A stretch of 64,000 nucleotides of DNA from the NCBI GenBank assembly GCA_028284345.1, contig JANQRY010000003.1:496001-560000 (forward strand), given 5' to 3'. Shown one piece after another: positions 52,758-62,331 of the stretch. Made by a program: the position numbers and the translations under genes. How positions within the stretch are numbered: the stretch's first letter is position 1; every line of letters starts with the position of its first letter. The notes under the pieces are model-generated. The model saw only the letters and a list, made by a program, of their open reading frames with translations. It was not told where the DNA came from and ran no database searches. Origin of the DNA: Hyphococcus sp. (GTDB taxonomy: Bacteria; Pseudomonadota; Alphaproteobacteria; Caulobacterales; Parvularculaceae).

Positions 52758-53882
52758 GTGCGAACAGCGATAATCCACTATTGGATTGTGGCCGAGCGCG
52801 GCGGCGAAAAGGTCGTGCGCGCGCTTTGCGACCTGTTTCCCGACGCGGTGATTTTTACCCATGTGGCGGATCGGGATCTCGCCGCGCGCCTTTATCCGGG
52901 TCACGAAATCCGCACCACGTTCATCTCCCGCCTGCCCTTCGCGCAGAAACGGTATCAGTCCTATCTGCCGCTCATGCCGCTGGCGCTTGAGGAACTCGAT
53001 CTTTCAGAATTCGATCTCATTTTGTCGAGCGAGTCCGGACCGGCGAAGGGGATCATTCCTCCGCCCGCGGCGACGCATATCTGCTACTGCCATTCGCCAA
53101 TGCGGTATATCTGGGATCACTACCATATCTACCGCCGCAACGCCGGCGCCATTGCGCGCCTCGCCTTTCCCTTTATCGCCCATCGATTGCGCCGGTGGGA
53201 CGTCACCGCTGCTGCGCGCGTTGATCATTTTGTCGCCAATTCCAAATTCGTCGCGTCGCGGATTGAAAAATACTACCGCCGGAGCGCCGAGGTCGCCTAT
53301 CCGCCGGTCGATATCGAGCGGTTTCAGGGCGGCGCGGGCGAGGTCGACGACGCCTGGCGCGACGCCTATCTCTGGGTCGGACAACTCACGGCCTATAAAA
53401 ATCCCACACTCGCCATCGACGCCGCGAACGCGCTGGGAAAGAAACTGATTGTCATCGGCGACGGCGATCTCGCGCCCGCGTTAAGGGCGCGCGCGGGCGA
53501 CACAATTCGTTTTCTGGGCCGCGCCGACGACGAAACCGTGCGCCGCGCTTACGCCTCATGCCGGGCGCTGATTTTTCCGGGCGAAGAAGATTTCGGCATG
53601 ACGCCGATTGAAGCCATGGCCGCGGGCGCGCCGGTCATTGCGCTCAACAGAGGCGGCGCAACAGAAACGGTCGTCGCCGATAAAACCGGGATTTTATACG
53701 ACGACGATTCCGTCGACGGCCTGTCAGCAGCGATGACGCAATTTGAAACTGTGGAAAAAACTTTTGACGCCGATGTAATCCGGCAACATGCGAAAAAATT
53801 CGGCATCGAAGCCTTTCGCGAACGCATGCTTTCGTTGTTGCAAAGATACGGCGTCGCGCCGGCGAACCGTCAGGACAAATAG
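52758..53882 (+). CDS. Glycosyltransferase, GT4 family (GT-B)
   Basis: 374 aa from GTG 52758, chosen because of a strong GAGGGGGGA ribosome site and because the resulting N-terminus (VRTAIIHYWIVAERGGEKV) matches the family. An ATG 20 codons upstream also has a GGAG. Donor-binding signatures include LWVGQLTAYKNP and EEDFGMTPIEAMAAGAPVIAL, the EX7E motif of retaining GT4 enzymes. It resembles mannosyl-type transferases such as WbaZ. It is divergent from the wza homologue, separated by about 270 bp without another supported gene. Confidence 0.88.
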   Translation: MRTAIIHYWIVAERGGEKVVRALCDLFPDAVIFTHVADRDLAARLYPGHEIRTTFISRLPFAQKRYQSYLPLMPLALEELDLSEFDLILSSESGPAKGIIPPPAATHICYCHSPMRYIWDHYHIYRRNAGAIARLAFPFIAHRLRRWDVTAAARVDHFVANSKFVASRIEKYYRRSAEVAYPPVDIERFQGGAGEVDDAWRDAYLWVGQLTAYKNPTLAIDAANALGKKLIVIGDGDLAPALRARAGDTIRFLGRADDETVRRAYASCRALIFPGEEDFGMTPIEAMAAGAPVIALNRGGATETVVADKTGILYDDDSVDGLSAAMTQFETVEKTFDADVIRQHAKKFGIEAFRERMLSLLQRYGVAPANRQDK

Positions 53883-54101
53883 CGCCTTAGACACAGAAAC
53901 GCAGATCGCGCACACATCTAGTAGTTGCATGGCGACAAACCGGTCTCCTGACGCGCGAAACTGTCGAAAAGCGTTCGCTTAGCATTGCGCGAAGGCATAG
54001 AACGCGATTAACTAAAGTTAACGTCACGGCGTTTTTGCCGCGTTGTCTGCAGTTCCGTCGGCGTCGTCGCCGCACAGATCTGGTTTATGGGGGTTGGGGA
54101 G

Positions 54102-54878
54102 ATGACGATACCTGTGGCCGCGAATGCGGCTGTCACGAACGAAGGAACCGCGCCGTTAGACCGGACCCGCGATGTCGGCGCCGCGGCCTGCCGCAACGAC
54201 AACACGCCGCAAACAGACGGCCCGCCGCGCATCGAACAGACCGGTTCAGCGCACGACGCGGAGCCGCCTACCCCTTCCATCCGCAAACGTTTGTTCGACA
54301 TTGCCGGCGCGGCGGCGTTGCTGGTTTTCTTTGCGCCACTTATGGTTGTGATCTACTTTGTCGTTCGTCTCGACAACGGGCCGGGTATCTACGCGCAGGA
54401 ACGGGTTGGCAAAAACGGCGTCCGTTTCATGTGCTACAAATTTCGCTCAATGGTGCCGAACGCCGACCGCGCCCTTGAAGACATTCTCATCAGCGACATC
54501 AAGTTTCGACAGGACTGGGAAGCCGATCACAAACTGCGCAACGACCCGCGCATTACGCGCGTCGGTCTGTTCCTGCGTCGCAAGAGCCTTGATGAGCTGC
54601 CCCAGCTTTTCAATGTCTTGAAAGGCGACATGAGCCTGGTCGGGCCGCGCCCGATCACCGTTGACGAAATCAACCGCTATGGCGGGGATATTGCCTACTA
54701 CTACCGGACGCGGCCGGGTCTCACCGGCGCCTGGCAAGTCTCCGGGCGCAACGATGTTTCCTATGACGAGCGCGTGGCGCTTGACGTCGGCTACGCCAAG
54801 AACTGGACGTTCCTTACCGATTTTTGGATTTTGCTGAAAACGGTCCGCGTGGTCTTGAGCGGACGCGGCGCGCTTTGA
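54102..54878 (+). CDS. Undecaprenyl-phosphate sugar phosphotransferase (ExoY/WcaJ C-terminal type)
   Basis: 258 aa from ATG 54102; an ATG 5 codons earlier is possible. A polar N-terminus of about 60 residues is followed by one membrane helix (about 65-88) and the catalytic domain. Motifs: KFRSM (113-117), DELPQL (164-169), GPRP (181-184) and [14 protein letters not shown]. It adds the first sugar-1-phosphate to undecaprenyl phosphate and so starts repeat-unit synthesis. It belongs to the short single-helix class rather than the five-helix WcaJ/HfsE class. Confidence 0.93.
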   Translation: MTIPVAANAAVTNEGTAPLDRTRDVGAAACRNDNTPQTDGPPRIEQTGSAHDAEPPTPSIRKRLFDIAGAAALLVFFAPLMVVIYFVVRLDNGPGIYAQERVGKNGVRFMCYKFRSMVPNADRALEDILISDIKFRQDWEADHKLRNDPRITRVGLFLRRKSLDELPQLFNVLKGDMSLVGPRPITVDEINRYGGDIAYYYRTRPGLTGAWQVSGRNDVSYDERVALDVGYAKNWTFLTDFWILLKTVRVVLSGRGAL

Positions 54879-54918
54879 TTCTTCGCGTATTTTCAACGGT
54901 TTAAGCTCGGGCGCCACG

Positions 54919-54933
54919 GTAACGAAGCGTTAA
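54919..54933. promoter_or_regulatory. Imperfect CtrA-type box (GTAA-N7-TTAA)
   Basis: One mismatch from TTAA-N7-TTAA, located between the priming transferase and the next small gene, about 110 bp upstream of its start. Such near-matches arise by chance and this one is only suggestive. Confidence 0.2.
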
Positions 54934-55044
54934 CGCTTACCGCCGCACATAAACATATCAAGAATTTAAGCCTGTCGCGCATGGCGCTAGCCGCCGATAT
55001 GGGCAACGGTTCTGAGTTGTTTCGGTTGGCGGCGAGGTTCCAGT

Positions 55045-55293
55045 TTGTCCATTCAGCGCCCGCAGGCAAGGCCCCTGAATAAGCCCGCGCTCGAAAAAAC
55101 CGACGCGGCCCGGGACGCCGCCATTGGCGAGGCGGAAACTCTCCCCAAGACCCAAAACGGCGCGACGCCGGAAAGCGCGGTAAAAACCCGCGCCCCAGCG
55201 GCGGACCGGGGAAAATTCGATATCGTCTTCGCCGCCGGCGCGTCCGTCGCGCTTTGGGCCTTAATCATTTTCCTGTTGGCTGTGTTGTTTTAG
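55045..55293 (+). CDS. Small membrane-anchored protein, unknown function
   Basis: 82 aa starting with TTG (GAGG about 9 nt upstream). The N-terminal 55 residues are polar and Ala/Pro/charged. The last 24 residues form one hydrophobic helix (VFAAGASVALWALIIFLLAVLF), giving a tail-anchored shape. I do not recognise a family. It lies between the priming transferase and the pyruvyl transferase, in the same direction, so a role in the exopolysaccharide machine is possible. The codon pattern and membrane tail support it as a real gene, but no homology is claimed. Confidence 0.5.
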   Translation: MSIQRPQARPLNKPALEKTDAARDAAIGEAETLPKTQNGATPESAVKTRAPAADRGKFDIVFAAGASVALWALIIFLLAVLF

Positions 55294-55373
55294 CCCTTTT
55301 TTTCGGCTTTATGGTGCGACCGCGCTGATCCCATAGGCGATCGGCGAAGACCTCGGTCGTTGTCGGAAAACCG

Positions 55374-56627
55374 TTGAGTCGACCTTTGAAAATCGTACTC
55401 GTCAACGCGAAGTTCAGCTCCGATCTTGAGGACGGCGTCACCGCCGAATGCCTTGAATACGGCCTGCGTCAGCGGCTTCCCGATATCGACATCGTCAATT
55501 GCGATCTCGCCGGGCGACATGAGTTCGGCCATAATCCGAGCGTGCTGCGTTCGCTGGCGAACAGCTTGCTGCCGATAACGCCCGACGCCGTCAAAACGTC
55601 CGTATACATGCGACTGTTCGAGACGATGGTGCGCGCAAAACTGCTGCCGCATTACGACCAGACCATCAACGGCGCCGATATCGCACTTTTTGGCGGCGGA
55701 CAATTGCTCGCAGACGTCAATCTGGACTTCCCGATGAAAATCGCCGCGGCGGCATCGATTGTTCGCGATCGCAATCTTCCCATCGCCATTCACGCCGTCG
55801 GCGTCGGCGCCGACTGGTCGGATGCAGGCGCGGAACTTTTCAAGGAAGCGTTCGCCGGCGCCGATATCGTCTGGGCGAGCGTGCGCAACGCGCTGTCGGA
55901 CAAGCGCTGGCGCCGGCATTTCGGAAACAGCCACGTGCCCGCGCCGCGCATCAGCGTCGATCCGGCGATGCTTGCGATCAGAGCCTATGCCTCGGCGAAT
56001 AACGATCCGGCGCCGCGCCGAAACCGACCCTTGATCGGCGTCAACGTAACCCATCCCGCAACCTTGATCGCCAAGGCCGACATCGGCGGCGCCGAACAGA
56101 TCGCGCCCAATATCGACTATTATCAGCACTGCGTTGACGCCATATCGGCGAAAGACTGCGACGTGCTCTTGTTTACAAACGGCGCGCCCGACGACGAAGC
56201 CTATTTGCGCCGATGCTTCCCGCCCACTTTCGTCGGCAAATTTGCAGATAATCAGGTGCGGATTGCAGCGTCCGGCAAAACGCCGGCGGCGCTTGTTGCG
56301 ACCATTCGCAATTGCGACGCTATCGTGTCGCACGGGCTCAACGCCTGCGTCATCGCCTATTCGTGCAAAATTCCGCATGTGGGTCTGACGCTGAACACCG
56401 AACTCGACGCCTTCTTTGACATGGTCGAGCGCCGGGATTTCGTGCTCGGACCAAACAACGTTGGACCGGAAGACGTCGCGGCCGCGCTCGCTCGCGCCGG
56501 AGAAACGCCCATAGACGACGGCGCCCACGCCGCGATCGTTGGACGTGTCGAAGGGGAGTTCGACGATCTCGCGGCCGAACTCGCCAAGGTCCACAGCGCC
56601 GATGAATACGACGCGGCCAGCGTTTAG
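55374..56627 (+). CDS. Polysaccharide pyruvyl transferase family protein
   Basis: 417 aa with a TTG start (weak GGAA site); the next in-frame TTG 4 codons later is possible. Features of the CsaB/ExoV-like fold: KIVLVNAKFSSDLEDGVTAECLEYGL at the start, GADIALFGGGQLLADVN in the middle and CDAIVSHGLNACVIAYSCKIPHVGL near the C-terminus. The family adds ketal pyruvate from PEP to a sugar and makes the polymer acidic. The stop overlaps the convergent GINT1-like gene by 4 bp. Acceptor sugar unknown. Confidence 0.85.
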   Translation: MSRPLKIVLVNAKFSSDLEDGVTAECLEYGLRQRLPDIDIVNCDLAGRHEFGHNPSVLRSLANSLLPITPDAVKTSVYMRLFETMVRAKLLPHYDQTINGADIALFGGGQLLADVNLDFPMKIAAAASIVRDRNLPIAIHAVGVGADWSDAGAELFKEAFAGADIVWASVRNALSDKRWRRHFGNSHVPAPRISVDPAMLAIRAYASANNDPAPRRNRPLIGVNVTHPATLIAKADIGGAEQIAPNIDYYQHCVDAISAKDCDVLLFTNGAPDDEAYLRRCFPPTFVGKFADNQVRIAASGKTPAALVATIRNCDAIVSHGLNACVIAYSCKIPHVGLTLNTELDAFFDMVERRDFVLGPNNVGPEDVAAALARAGETPIDDGAHAAIVGRVEGEFDDLAAELAKVHSADEYDAASV

Positions 56628-58177
56628 GCCCGCCTGACGGGCGCGCCGCGGCCGCCATAGGCGCGTCGCGCATCCATGATGAAATGACCGCCCGCGAAAT
56701 CGGCGTGATGGCATCCGATAAGGCCCGCTTCGAAATCCGGGGTAATGCGGCGGACGACGCGTTCGCTATAGCCGCCCATGTCGAGGCGCGTGATTTCCAT
56801 CACGTTTAGCCCGTAGCCGTATGTGCCGTGGGAATTGTCCTGCGACAGGCGATAGAGGCGATCGTCAAGGGCGAGAATGCGACCGCCGCCGCGGGCCGTG
56901 CGCGCATCGATAACGACGGGATTGAGCGGGTGCGGTTCGAGCGTTCGCAGCATCGGACCGTCGGCGCGGAAAAGATGCAGCTCCGCGCAATGATCGCCGT
57001 AGGAATCATTTGTGACATTCGTGAACAACCACCACTCGCCGTGATGATTCAGCAAGGCGCTATCCGCGGTCGCCGTGCCTTCAAGAGCCGTGGCGCATTG
57101 TTCCCACTTGCAGGGGAAGTCCACAGATCGCCAAACCTCGACCCGTTGCGACTGGCTTGTTTCCGGCAGCATGAAAAGCGCGCCGTCATGTTCAAATATA
57201 AACGGGTAGGACAAATGATAGTCCGCCCGGAGCGCCGGTCCGATGAACGAAAAACCGGCATCGTCAATCTTGCCGACGCTGATGTGACCGCGTCGCCCGG
57301 CGTAGCTGTAGTCTTCGAAAAACACGAACATGGCGCCGTTTTTTTCGAGCAGGAACGGATCGGCCCAGTATCGGTTTTGCGGCGGGACGATATCGACGCT
57401 GTTCGCGGGATCGAAATCGAGGGGCCCGCCTTTTCCGTATTTCAGGAGAAACATGCCGGGCCGCGCGCCAGCACGCGCTGCGGCGGTTTCAATGGCCCGC
57501 GCGCCGAGCCCGCGCGCCAAGCGAACGCCGTATTGCGCGATATCGGCGAGGCCGGGCTCCTGGCCCTCGCCCGCTTCATAGGGACCAAGATCCGCGGGCG
57601 CGCCGTCTTCGGCGAGCCGCTTCAACTCGCGGACGATCAACTGCGCCGACTTTTCGCGCATGAAGGCGGCGTTGCGCGCCGCCGAGATCTTGACGTTATA
57701 GGCCGCGGTCGCAATGCGCCGCGCCGGGTCGCCGGCGCCCGGCGTCCGAAACAGGTCGACCTTGGCGACAGGCGACGCCGTCTCAAAAAAGCCGGCGTTC
57801 CAGTCAAAAGACGTCAGCCGCCAAAGCCCGAAACGCGCGCAGTCGGATAGGGCGACGGGCGCGCCGCTCGCAGAAAAATCAAGAATAACATCGAACGCGG
57901 CGTCCCCGGCGATGACGGCGTCGGTTGATTGTACAGGAAGCGTTGCGCGCTTTGCGTCGAACGCCGGCGCCGCGACGGCGCGGGGCCGCGCGAACAGGCC
58001 GGCGTCAATCGCCATCGCCATATGAAAGGCGCCCGAGCCGCGCGCCGCGCCCGCATGCGCGATCAGGGCGGACAATTCAAAGCGCGCATCTTCGCAGATG
58101 GCCTCCAATGCGCGGCGCGGCCCGATCGCGATGTCTGCGGGATTGTCGATGACGGCGGCGATGCGAATGGCGTTCAT
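56624..58177 (-). CDS. GINT1-like glycosyltransferase-associated protein (formyltransferase-like N-terminus plus five-bladed propeller)
   Basis: 517 aa. The N-terminal part (1-190) looks like a degenerate formyltransferase/Rossmann region (IRIAAVIDNPADIAIGPRRALEAI). The C-terminal part (about 255-510) has the repeated blade motif of GH43/GH68-like propellers, with RYWADPF (268-274), FVFFEDYSYAGRRGHISVG and YPFIFEHDGALFMLPE. This combination matches the glucosamine inositolphosphorylceramide transferase 1 N-terminal family known from plants, which has bacterial homologues in polysaccharide clusters. The biochemical role in bacteria is not established. It is probably a sugar-transfer or modification enzyme of this exopolysaccharide. 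Confidence 0.7.
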   Translation of the reverse strand: MNAIRIAAVIDNPADIAIGPRRALEAICEDARFELSALIAHAGAARGSGAFHMAMAIDAGLFARPRAVAAPAFDAKRATLPVQSTDAVIAGDAAFDVILDFSASGAPVALSDCARFGLWRLTSFDWNAGFFETASPVAKVDLFRTPGAGDPARRIATAAYNVKISAARNAAFMREKSAQLIVRELKRLAEDGAPADLGPYEAGEGQEPGLADIAQYGVRLARGLGARAIETAAARAGARPGMFLLKYGKGGPLDFDPANSVDIVPPQNRYWADPFLLEKNGAMFVFFEDYSYAGRRGHISVGKIDDAGFSFIGPALRADYHLSYPFIFEHDGALFMLPETSQSQRVEVWRSVDFPCKWEQCATALEGTATADSALLNHHGEWWLFTNVTNDSYGDHCAELHLFRADGPMLRTLEPHPLNPVVIDARTARGGGRILALDDRLYRLSQDNSHGTYGYGLNVMEITRLDMGGYSERVVRRITPDFEAGLIGCHHADFAGGHFIMDARRAYGGRGAPVRRA

Positions 58178-58249
58178 GACAAAAGGGTCTGCAGCGAATG
58201 CGCGTCGTAAGAATGCCCGAGCCTGCGCGACCGGGCGGCTTCAATGTGA

Positions 58250-59728
58250 TCAAGCCAGCGATAACGTCGTGCGCAGGAAGGACGGACGCACCAGAAGGAT
58301 CACGAAAAAGTAGGCGACGGCGCCGATGACGATTTCGACGCCGAGACGGGAAATGACGCTAAGGTTATAGTCCGCCAGCCAGAGATTGGCGAAGACCACC
58401 GATATGACGAGCCCGATGACGCCGGCGTAAACGGGCGCCGCCGTCCGCGCAGCGGCCCACCACGCCGCGCCGGCGTGCTTGCCCTGCATCCAGAACGACG
58501 TCAGCAGCATGATGGCGCTCGAACCGAGGCGCGCAAACGCCGCCGCCATCAATCCGAATTGCGTGAACACAAGAAAAATAACGACAGTCGTGACCGCGTT
58601 GAACAGGGCGACCGGCGGCAGGACCTTTATCTTGCCGGATATGGTCAGGAGCGGTTCGTTGGCGATGGTCGGCGTGAAGAGAAGGCCCGCCAGCGCCAGC
58701 ACCGTTACCACCGGCGCCGCGGGCAGCCAGTCCTCGCCCAAGAAAACGCCCACAAGGTCGTCGGAAATCATGGCCAGGCCGATAAACACCGGGGCCGCGC
58801 ACAAGATCATCAGCGGGAAGAAATACCGGCTTTCCTGGGTCAGCAATTCCCGCACTTCGCCGGGCGTCCCGCCACCGTCGGCCGCCTGGCGAAACACCAT
58901 CCACGCAATGAGACGCATCGGCTCAAACAGCATCTCCGAAACCGCCAGGACGATGCGCTCGGCGGCGCGATAATAGCCGACGCTGGCGACGCCGAGAAAC
59001 GCGCCGATCAGGAACGTCGACGCGTTGCCCGAGATGAAACTGATCACCCGGTTGGAAAGGATTGACCGCGATATTTCGAAAATTTCAGCGGCGTATCCGC
59101 CATTGAGGACAAGTTTGATCGGCTGCCTGGCGACAAGCATCACGCAGGTGAAGTGAATAAGCTGCATGGTGATCTTCGCAACGCCAAGGGCGATGATGTT
59201 CCAGCCGGCCATCAGTCCTGCAACGCCCGCAGCGAGCCCGACCAGTTCCGAAACAATGAGGATGATGGACAGGGTCATAACCCGGCCCCGCCGCACCAGA
59301 AGCGCGCCGAGCGCATAGGTCAAAGGCCCGATCAGCAATGTTGCGGAGAAGATTAGGATCAGGATCGCGTAGGCCGGCGCATTGAAAACCAGAATGGACA
59401 CAGCCGCGCACCCAACGCCGATGACGGACAGGAGATATCCCCCGATCGCTGAATAGGCGATCGCCTGGGACGTCGCCCGGTTGCTGCCGCCCCAACCGAG
59501 GACGAATTCGTTCCAGCCCGCCGCGCCGAATATGAACAGGAGGGAGGAGACCGCGACGGTGATCGAAAAGACGCCAAAATCAGCGGGCGTCAAAACGCGC
59601 GCGGCCACCAGAAAGAGGGCCAGTTGCGCGCCCTGCGCGATGATGCGGGCGACAAGCGTTGATCCGCCGGCGGTCGCCATGGCGCCGGGGTTGCGTCCGT
59701 TGCTTTGCGACGCATTCTGATCAACCAC
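58250..59728 (-). CDS. Oligosaccharide flippase Wzx
   Basis: 492 aa, 12-14 hydrophobic helices, polysaccharide-transport family (MOP). The N-terminus GSTLVARIIAQGAQLALFLVAARVLTPADFGVFSI is characteristic. It would flip the undecaprenyl-linked repeat unit built by the surrounding transferases. It is distinct from the flippase at 15.1-16.6 kb, which ends the NRPS-PKS operon, so the window encodes two. Upstream of its start lies a 226-bp gene-free gap shared with the divergent GT2 gene. Confidence 0.9.
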   Translation of the reverse strand: MVDQNASQSNGRNPGAMATAGGSTLVARIIAQGAQLALFLVAARVLTPADFGVFSITVAVSSLLFIFGAAGWNEFVLGWGGSNRATSQAIAYSAIGGYLLSVIGVGCAAVSILVFNAPAYAILILIFSATLLIGPLTYALGALLVRRGRVMTLSIILIVSELVGLAAGVAGLMAGWNIIALGVAKITMQLIHFTCVMLVARQPIKLVLNGGYAAEIFEISRSILSNRVISFISGNASTFLIGAFLGVASVGYYRAAERIVLAVSEMLFEPMRLIAWMVFRQAADGGGTPGEVRELLTQESRYFFPLMILCAAPVFIGLAMISDDLVGVFLGEDWLPAAPVVTVLALAGLLFTPTIANEPLLTISGKIKVLPPVALFNAVTTVVIFLVFTQFGLMAAAFARLGSSAIMLLTSFWMQGKHAGAAWWAAARTAAPVYAGVIGLVISVVFANLWLADYNLSVISRLGVEIVIGAVAYFFVILLVRPSFLRTTLSLA

Positions 59729-59954
59729 GAACGGGCTCCTGCTTGTGTACGCAACTAACGGCTTGTATTAGCCGCAATAAACCGGAATGCCCATGTTTGT
59801 GAAATGGATTCGCCGTTGCAATTCCGGCGCATTTGCCTGAGTTTCGTTACGGTACAAAAATGGATTTAAAATTGTCACGTTTCGTCGTTAACCCTACCGC
59901 CGGCCGGCAAAAAAATAGGCTTTGTCAACACACGCAAGGCGCGAGCGGACGAGC

Positions 59955-60830
59955 GTGAAAACAAATATCGCGGTCATCATCGCGAGCTTCGGGCGGCGCG
60001 ACTATGTGTGCGAACTGAACCGCCGTCTGGCGCGACAAACGCGCCCGCCGGACCACATCTGCATATCCGTGACAACGCCGGGCGACGCGCCGGCGCGCGA
60101 GGACGCAGGCGCCTCGGAGGTCGTGATTTCGCCGGCCGGCCTTTGCGCCCAGCGCAACACCGGTCTCGACCGGGTTGCCGGCGGCGCGGATATCATCGTC
60201 TTTTTCGACGATGATTTCGTTCCGGCCGAGGATTACCTTGAACGGCTCGAAGCATTTTTTCTGGAAAATCCCGACGTCGCCGGCGCCACCGGGCTGGTGT
60301 TGCGCGACGGCGTCACGGGCCCCGGCCTGACCTATGAGGACGCCGACCGCGCCATCACCGCCCATGCGCCGGTCCCCTCAAGCAACTGGTCCCGAAAGGG
60401 GCGGACAAGCCTTTACGGCTGCAACATGGCCTACCGCCGCAACGCCATCGAGGGGCTTCGCTTTGACGAAAACCTTCCCCTCTATGGCTGGCTTGAGGAC
60501 GTCGATTTCTCGTCGCAGGCGCGCCGATGGGGCCCCGTTGTCGAGACCGACGCCGTCGCGGGCGTTCATCTCGGCGTCAAGGGCGGACGGCTCTCCGGCG
60601 TGCGCTTCGGATATTCGCAGATTGTCAATCCGGTTTACCTGCACCGCAAGGGAACCATCGCCTTCAAACAGGCGGCCGATAATGTCGGCGGCAATTTGCT
60701 CGCCAATCATGTCCGCGCCTTGGCGCCGGAGCCCCATATCGATCGCTGGGGCCGGGTAAAAGGCAACTGGATGGCGATCCGGGATGTTCTCGCCGGAAAA
60801 ATCGACCCGAAGGCGATTCTCTCACTGTGA
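59955..60830 (+). CDS. Glycosyltransferase, GT2 family (GT-A)
   Basis: 291 aa from GTG 59955 (MKTNIAVIIASFGRR), preferred over a TTG 11 codons earlier. GT-A signatures: NTGLDRV for donor binding, the DXD-type FFDDDFVP, and a catalytic region with YGWLEDVDFSSQARRWG. Inverting transferase, probably adding a sugar to the lipid-linked repeat. Its end overlaps the convergent GT4 gene by 9 bp. Confidence 0.9.
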   Translation: MKTNIAVIIASFGRRDYVCELNRRLARQTRPPDHICISVTTPGDAPAREDAGASEVVISPAGLCAQRNTGLDRVAGGADIIVFFDDDFVPAEDYLERLEAFFLENPDVAGATGLVLRDGVTGPGLTYEDADRAITAHAPVPSSNWSRKGRTSLYGCNMAYRRNAIEGLRFDENLPLYGWLEDVDFSSQARRWGPVVETDAVAGVHLGVKGGRLSGVRFGYSQIVNPVYLHRKGTIAFKQAADNVGGNLLANHVRALAPEPHIDRWGRVKGNWMAIRDVLAGKIDPKAILSL

Positions 60831-62057
60831 CGCGCCGCCATTGAGCAGCCGCCGATAGAAGGCGACATGGCTATCGACCCAACCGGCTTCCGTTTGCGCA
60901 ATCTCTGTCGCCCGTTCGAAGGCGGCGACGCTCATGGCGCGGATTGCATCGTCATCGTCCATCCAGGCCGAAATCCTGTCGCACAGCGCCGCGTGGTCAA
61001 AAACATCGCAGACGTCGCCCATCCCGTGACGCTTGACGTCGTCGCCGATCAGACAGGACGTCGAGGTCAGCACTGGAAGGCCGGCGCGCAAGGCTTCGGC
61101 GGCGGCAAGGCCGAACGGTTCGGTGCACCGGCTCGGCATCACGAAAAAACGCGCCTTGTGAAACGCTTCGCCGATTTCAGACTGGGTCGCCCAGCCTTGA
61201 AAGACGGCGTCAGGATAGGCGCGCCGGATCGCCGCCTCGTCCGCGCCGGCGCCGATGACGCGCAGCGGCGCCCCCGCCTCGCACGCGGCCCGGGCGAGAA
61301 TGTCCGCGCCTTTTTCGTGCTCGAGGCGCCCGACATAGAGAATTTCGCGATTGTCTTCCGCCGCCACGCGCGCCCCCGCAAGACGCGCCGCCGGGTTGGT
61401 CATTACGGTAATCCGTTTTTCCGGCACGCCGCCGCGCGCCAGATAGGGGATCATGCCGGCCTGAATGGCCAGCACGGAAAAAAGCGCCCGTTCGAAATCG
61501 ATATTGGCGTTCAAGACCGCCTGACGGGCAACGCGCCACAGCTTGTGCGCATAGCGCCGTTTGTCGCAATGGGTCGCGATGCAGCGGGCGGACATCGGAC
61601 TTAAATGGCATTGCTGCGATTTCGGATAGATGGAGAAATTGCCGTTGGGACACGCGAGGAAAAAGTCATGAGCCGTGACGACAGAGCGCTCGGCAACCGG
61701 GGCAAGGGCGGCAAAGACCGACGGCGACAAAATCTGCGACCAGCCATGGACATGATAGACGACGTCGGGGCCGTCTATTTCCGCAACCAGCGCTTTAAGG
61801 CGCCGCGCCGCCTTTCCATTGAACACGCCGTCAATGAACCCGCGACGCGATTTCAGCAGCGGCGCGCCGCCGATGGCGACGATATCGACCCCGAGCGCGG
61901 CAAGCTCCTCGCTGTCGCCATTATCGCCGGCGAAAAACGTGACTTTTACGCCGCGCGCGACGAGATCGCGCGTCAGCTGCAAGGCCAGTTGCGCCGCGCC
62001 GCCGCGGGCGACCGTCGTGTCATTGATGATGACAACGCGACCGAGATCACGCGCCAT
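60822..62057 (-). CDS. Glycosyltransferase, GT4 family (GT-B)
   Basis: 411 aa. The N-terminal acceptor domain has GGAAQLALQLTRDL and YHVHGWSQILSPSVF. The C-terminal donor domain has ILYVGRLEHEKGADIL and PSRCTEPFGLAAAEALRAGLPVL, the EX7E motif. A cysteine-containing segment (KSQQCHLSPMSARCIATHCDKRRY) in the acceptor domain is typical of one GT4 subfamily. It is probably one of the repeat-unit transferases. It overlaps the GT2 gene tail-to-tail. Confidence 0.9.
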   Translation of the reverse strand: MARDLGRVVIINDTTVARGGAAQLALQLTRDLVARGVKVTFFAGDNGDSEELAALGVDIVAIGGAPLLKSRRGFIDGVFNGKAARRLKALVAEIDGPDVVYHVHGWSQILSPSVFAALAPVAERSVVTAHDFFLACPNGNFSIYPKSQQCHLSPMSARCIATHCDKRRYAHKLWRVARQAVLNANIDFERALFSVLAIQAGMIPYLARGGVPEKRITVMTNPAARLAGARVAAEDNREILYVGRLEHEKGADILARAACEAGAPLRVIGAGADEAAIRRAYPDAVFQGWATQSEIGEAFHKARFFVMPSRCTEPFGLAAAEALRAGLPVLTSTSCLIGDDVKRHGMGDVCDVFDHAALCDRISAWMDDDDAIRAMSVAAFERATEIAQTEAGWVDSHVAFYRRLLNGGASQ

Positions 62058-62331
62058 GGGTTGCCGCCGCCGGCGCGGCCGAGACGGCGACCCCCATGGA
62101 TTTGACGCGGCGATAACCGGCCGCCGGCGTTGCCCGTGACATTGTTTTCCCGCCCTGTTCTCGGCCGGTTCTCATAACCGGCGCGGATCGGAATGCAAAG
62201 CAGCGCCGACGGCGCCTACCCGCAAGCGCGAGCCTAAATCGCATGCGCATCCCGTGGGTTGTGGACGAATATTTCCCGCTCGCATAGTAAGGGCGCATCG
62301 GCGGCAATCGCCAGCCGGTTCGGGGGAAGAC

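Noticed and set aside
54008-54021. TTAA-N6-TTAA in front of the priming transferase
   Set aside because: Spacing is six, not seven, so it does not fit the CtrA consensus.
55290-56714. 474-codon minus-strand frame opposite the pyruvyl transferase
   Set aside because: No recognisable domain; the plus strand encodes family motifs.
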